Shown here: piece after piece, positions 5,412 to 7,367 of the stretch
How the letters are laid out: each line of letters begins with the position of its first letter
Position numbering within the stretch: the stretch's first letter is position 1
Assembly: GCA_002449575.1 (NCBI GenBank)
Contig: DJXC01000003.1
Span: 1 to 7,367 of the forward strand
Direction: 5' to 3'
Origin: Ruminococcus sp. UBA7014
Lineage (GTDB): Bacteria > Bacillota > Clostridia > Oscillospirales > Ruminococcaceae
Length of the DNA stretch: 7,367 nucleotides
Notes under the pieces: generated by a model
Databases searched by the model: none
Seen by the model: the letters and a program-made list of their open reading frames with translations, nothing else
Told to the model about the DNA's origin: nothing
Made by a program: the position numbers and the translations under genes

Positions 5412-6614
5412 GCAGAAACATCGCTATGATGGTGAAGGCACTATGTTCAAGCGCAAAAACTCCAAGAAGTGGCAGGCGGCGATTCCAGTCCCTCTGCCAA
5501 CAGGCGGAAAAAAGCGGGTCTATTTCTATGGAACCCAGCAGGAATGCAAGGATTGGCTTGTCAAAATGAGATATGATATTCAACTGGGAAAGCCTGTTCT
5601 TGACTCCAATATTACGCTGATTGCCTGGCTGCGTATCTGGCTCGAAAGGTATTGTATCAACATCCGTGATACGACTCGTATGAATTATATTTCGTACCAA
5701 GAGCATATCGCCAGACACCGGATTGCACAGATTCCGCTGAAAGCACTCAGTACTGACGACCTTCAGGAATTTATAAGTTTTCTGAAAAAAGCGGAAAACT
5801 GTCCGGCGAGGGCGGTCTGAGCAGCAAGACAATCCGGAATCTGTTTCAGATGCTGAAAACTGCACTGAAACAAGCTCAGGGCAATCAGCTTATCTGGACG
5901 AATCCTGCGGAATACTGTCAGCTCCCGAAAATAGAGCTGAAGGAAAAGAATTTTTTTACGACTGACGAACTGAGCCGCCTGCTTAAAACAGCAGAAGGCG
6001 AACGCTGGTACATTGCTTTAGTCCTGCTTAGTCTAACTGGAATTAGGCTTGGCGAATGTCTGTCTATCCGACATGACAGCCTGAAATGTGAAGATAGCAT
6101 CTGGATTCTGGACATTCAGCACTCCGTCAAACGAGTAAAGAATTTTAATGCCAAAGAGAACGAACCCAAGACGGTTCTCCAAGTATCAGCAACTAAGAGT
6201 GCCAGTTCCAGAAGGCAGATTCCCATTCTGCCGGAAGTAGTCAGCCTGTTGCAGGAACATATCCGGATACAGCAGGAAGAAGCTGCCAACAGCTACGGAC
6301 TGTATGCAGAAAATCCATTTATCATCGATAATGGTCTCGGCTTTGGCTGCGAAGCGTCCACTTTTAGAACGTGGTACAAGGGCATACTGAAAAAAGCCGG
6401 AATCACCACGAATTATCGAATCCACGATTTGAGAGGCACATGGGCTTCTGCAAGCCTGAAAGCAGGTGTTCCTCTACAATATGTTTCTGTCTTACTTGGG
6501 CATTCTTCACAATCCGTAACCGAAAAATATTATTTATCGTATGATAATGAGAGCAAGCAACATGCTCTCCAGCCTCTTGAAAGCGTAGCAAAAGCCCTGC
6601 TTGAACACAAGTAA
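5404..6614 (+). pseudogene. int: Tyrosine integrase 2, split by a -1 frameshift at an A6 run
   Basis: A Tn916-like integrase distinct from integrase 1, in two frames. The N-terminal part starts at ATG 5404 (5398 or GTG 5395 also possible) and runs to TGA at 5818-5820. It carries the arm-binding domain (GEGTMFKRKNSKKWQAAI, YFYGTQQECK) and most of the core-binding domain. The continuation is open in the -1 frame from the A-run at 5785-5790 (SGKLSGEGGLSSKTIRN) to TAA at 6614, and aligns to integrase 1 residues about 126-145. Joined there, the protein would be about 403 aa. The catalytic residues are all present after the shift: Arg in TGIRLGEC, Lys in SATKSASSRR, HDLR, LGHSS and Tyr in EKYYLSY. 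The next ATG in the second frame is at 5850. The break may be a mutation, a homopolymer sequencing error or programmed slippage. The well-preserved second half suggests a recent or only apparent break. Confidence 0.85.
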
Positions 6615-6622
6615 TTGTCACA

Positions 6623-6643
6623 GGTGGGGCGCAATGCCCCGCC
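6623..6643 (+). promoter_or_regulatory. GC-rich intergenic stem-loop before primase gene
   Basis: GGTGGGGC (6623-6630) pairs with GCCCCGCC (6636-6643), an 8-bp stem with one G-U pair and a GCAAT loop. It starts 9 bases after the integrase 2 stop and is followed directly by the RBS AAAGGA (6646-6651), without a U-tract. It is built like the stem-loop at 634-655, so it is more likely an mRNA processing or stability element than a terminator. Confidence 0.62.
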
Positions 6644-6658
6644 GGAAAGGAAATTATC

Positions 6659-7366
6659 ATGAAACAATCTATTCTGAATCAGCTCAGAAACATGCCGAAA
6701 ATCGGCGTAATGAATCCTAAAGAAGCACCTGAGATTATCGGACAGGCACTGTTGAGACTTAAACCGCTTCAATTCTGTAATGGACAAATTTACGTCAGAC
6801 TTGATACTCATTATCAATGTGCTACAATGGATGAGGCAAAGGACATTATCTGTTACCTGCTTTCACCGGATGACTGCGTACTTGTTTCCAGTACCAAAAT
6901 AAACGAAACCCTTTTAAGAATTATGCGCCATCCGCATCTGCAAATTGATATGCAGTCAGCATTCAAAAAGCATCAGATGGAACTGAATCTGAAAAATGGT
7001 GTTTATGACATCCAGACACAAAGACTCAGAGAAAAGAAACCTGACGACATATTCGATTATGTTCTGGATTTTAATTACAAGCCTAACAGCGACATTCTGG
7101 CAGCACCTAATTTCAGAAAGTATATACAAACTAGTGTGCGAGAGGAAAATCAGGACTGTCTGTTACGTTCTACAGGCTATGTTCTGTCTTCACTGACACA
7201 AGGAAAGATGGCACTTTTGTTACTCGGCAAGCCATCTACCGGAAAGTCCGTCTATATGAATTTTCTCGCCTCTGCTGTTCCGGCTGAACTGGTCACGACA
7301 GAAAGATTCCATACAATGGCAAGTGAGCGTGCCAAGGCCTCCTATGGTAAGCGTAAAATAAAATAG
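6659..7366 (+). CDS. Primase-helicase-like protein (D5/P4 type), truncated after Walker A
   Basis: A 235-aa frame ending at TAG 7364-7366. Residues about 100-180 resemble the D5_N region found before viral and plasmid superfamily 3 helicase domains (ELNLKNGVYDIQTQRL; LLRSTGYVLSSLTQGK). A Walker A loop follows at 190-197 (GKPSTGKS, with K196 and S197). Known relatives are replicative helicases, often fused to a primase domain, used by phages, satellites and integrative plasmids to start their own DNA replication. This product stops about 38 residues after Walker A, with KRKIK just before the stop where relatives continue to Walker B and the sensor motifs, and it has no N-terminal primase domain. 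It is therefore probably truncated by a nonsense or frameshift change or by an insertion just beyond the window. The start is set by AAAGGA 7 bases before the ATG. It follows the xis-int block, consistent with element replication. Confidence 0.72.
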   Translation: MKQSILNQLRNMPKIGVMNPKEAPEIIGQALLRLKPLQFCNGQIYVRLDTHYQCATMDEAKDIICYLLSPDDCVLVSSTKINETLLRIMRHPHLQIDMQSAFKKHQMELNLKNGVYDIQTQRLREKKPDDIFDYVLDFNYKPNSDILAAPNFRKYIQTSVREENQDCLLRSTGYVLSSLTQGKMALLLLGKPSTGKSVYMNFLASAVPAELVTTERFHTMASERAKASYGKRKIK

Positions 7367-7367
7367 C

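Larger units (their letters stand above)
1..7367. mobile_element. Mobile element DNA, probably two adjoining or nested integrative elements
   Basis: Two non-identical tyrosine integrases, an excisionase and a replication helicase-like gene within 4.5 kb identify the window as integrative-element DNA. The left element would be 1 to about 4080, ending beyond integrase 1. The right one would begin between about 5040 and 5169. The AT-rich gene pair between them belongs to either or neither. I saw no clear direct repeats that could be attachment sites and no tRNA gene, so the exact ends are not determined. Confidence 0.6.

Noticed and set aside
5785..5791. Canonical A-AAA-AAG ribosomal frameshift signal
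   Set aside because: The heptamer string is present, but the zero frame reads AAA-AAA-GCG rather than NNA-AAA-AAG, so the standard tandem-slippage geometry does not apply; kept only as a possible slippage run.
5305..5865. 186-codon minus-strand frame opposite excisionase and integrase 2
   Set aside because: It is a shadow of the conserved xis-int block and shows no family signal or RBS.
6530..6817. Minus-strand frames across the integrase 2/primase junction
   Set aside because: They run antisense through the intergenic hairpin and both flanking genes, with no conserved features.
1..7367. CRISPR array, tRNA or rRNA genes
   Set aside because: No regularly spaced direct repeats, cloverleaf-like segments or conserved rRNA stretches were seen on either strand.

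Overview
The window is a compact stretch of mobile DNA. It probably comes from a gut-type Firmicute of the Clostridia (Ruminococcus/Lachnospira-like). This placement is inferred from strong AGGAGG ribosome binding sites, moderate GC with frequent UUA/AAA/GAA codons, Tn916-type tyrosine integrases, a HTH_17 excisionase and a primase-helicase of the D5/P4 type. No tRNA, rRNA or CRISPR array is visible.

Left module (1-2779, + strand): the 3' end of a GS-fold amidoligase-like gene (running in from outside the window), an 82-aa His/Cys-rich protein with a natural six-histidine run, a complete second amidoligase-like gene with three N-terminal zinc-ribbon repeats, and a class II (Ntn) glutamine amidotransferase. 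The genes are tightly packed. At two junctions the Shine-Dalgarno sequence lies inside the last codons of the upstream amidoligase gene. The inferred chemistry is amide or isopeptide bond formation: the amidotransferase would release ammonia (or act as a peptidase) and the amidoligases would ligate it, or another amine, to a carboxylate. The substrate is unknown; the small His-rich protein is one candidate partner.

Integrase 1 (2844-4022, +) follows a short hairpin. It is an intact Tn916/Tn1545-like tyrosine recombinase closed by a strong stem-loop, and probably lies close to one end of the element that carries the amidoligase module.

AT-rich island (about 4080-5160): two unrecognised minus-strand genes, 243 aa and 57 aa, coupled by a 4-base GTGA stop/start overlap. 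They are divergent from the next block across a regulatory region holding a 10-bp perfect inverted repeat and a palindromic -10 box. Their base composition differs sharply from both flanks.

Right module (5169-7366, +): an excisionase-like HTH protein, a second and distinct tyrosine integrase split by a -1 frameshift at an A6 run, and a primase-helicase-like gene that stops shortly after Walker A. This looks like the leading end of a second integrative element. Two different integrases so close together suggest either abutting elements or one element that has captured parts of another.
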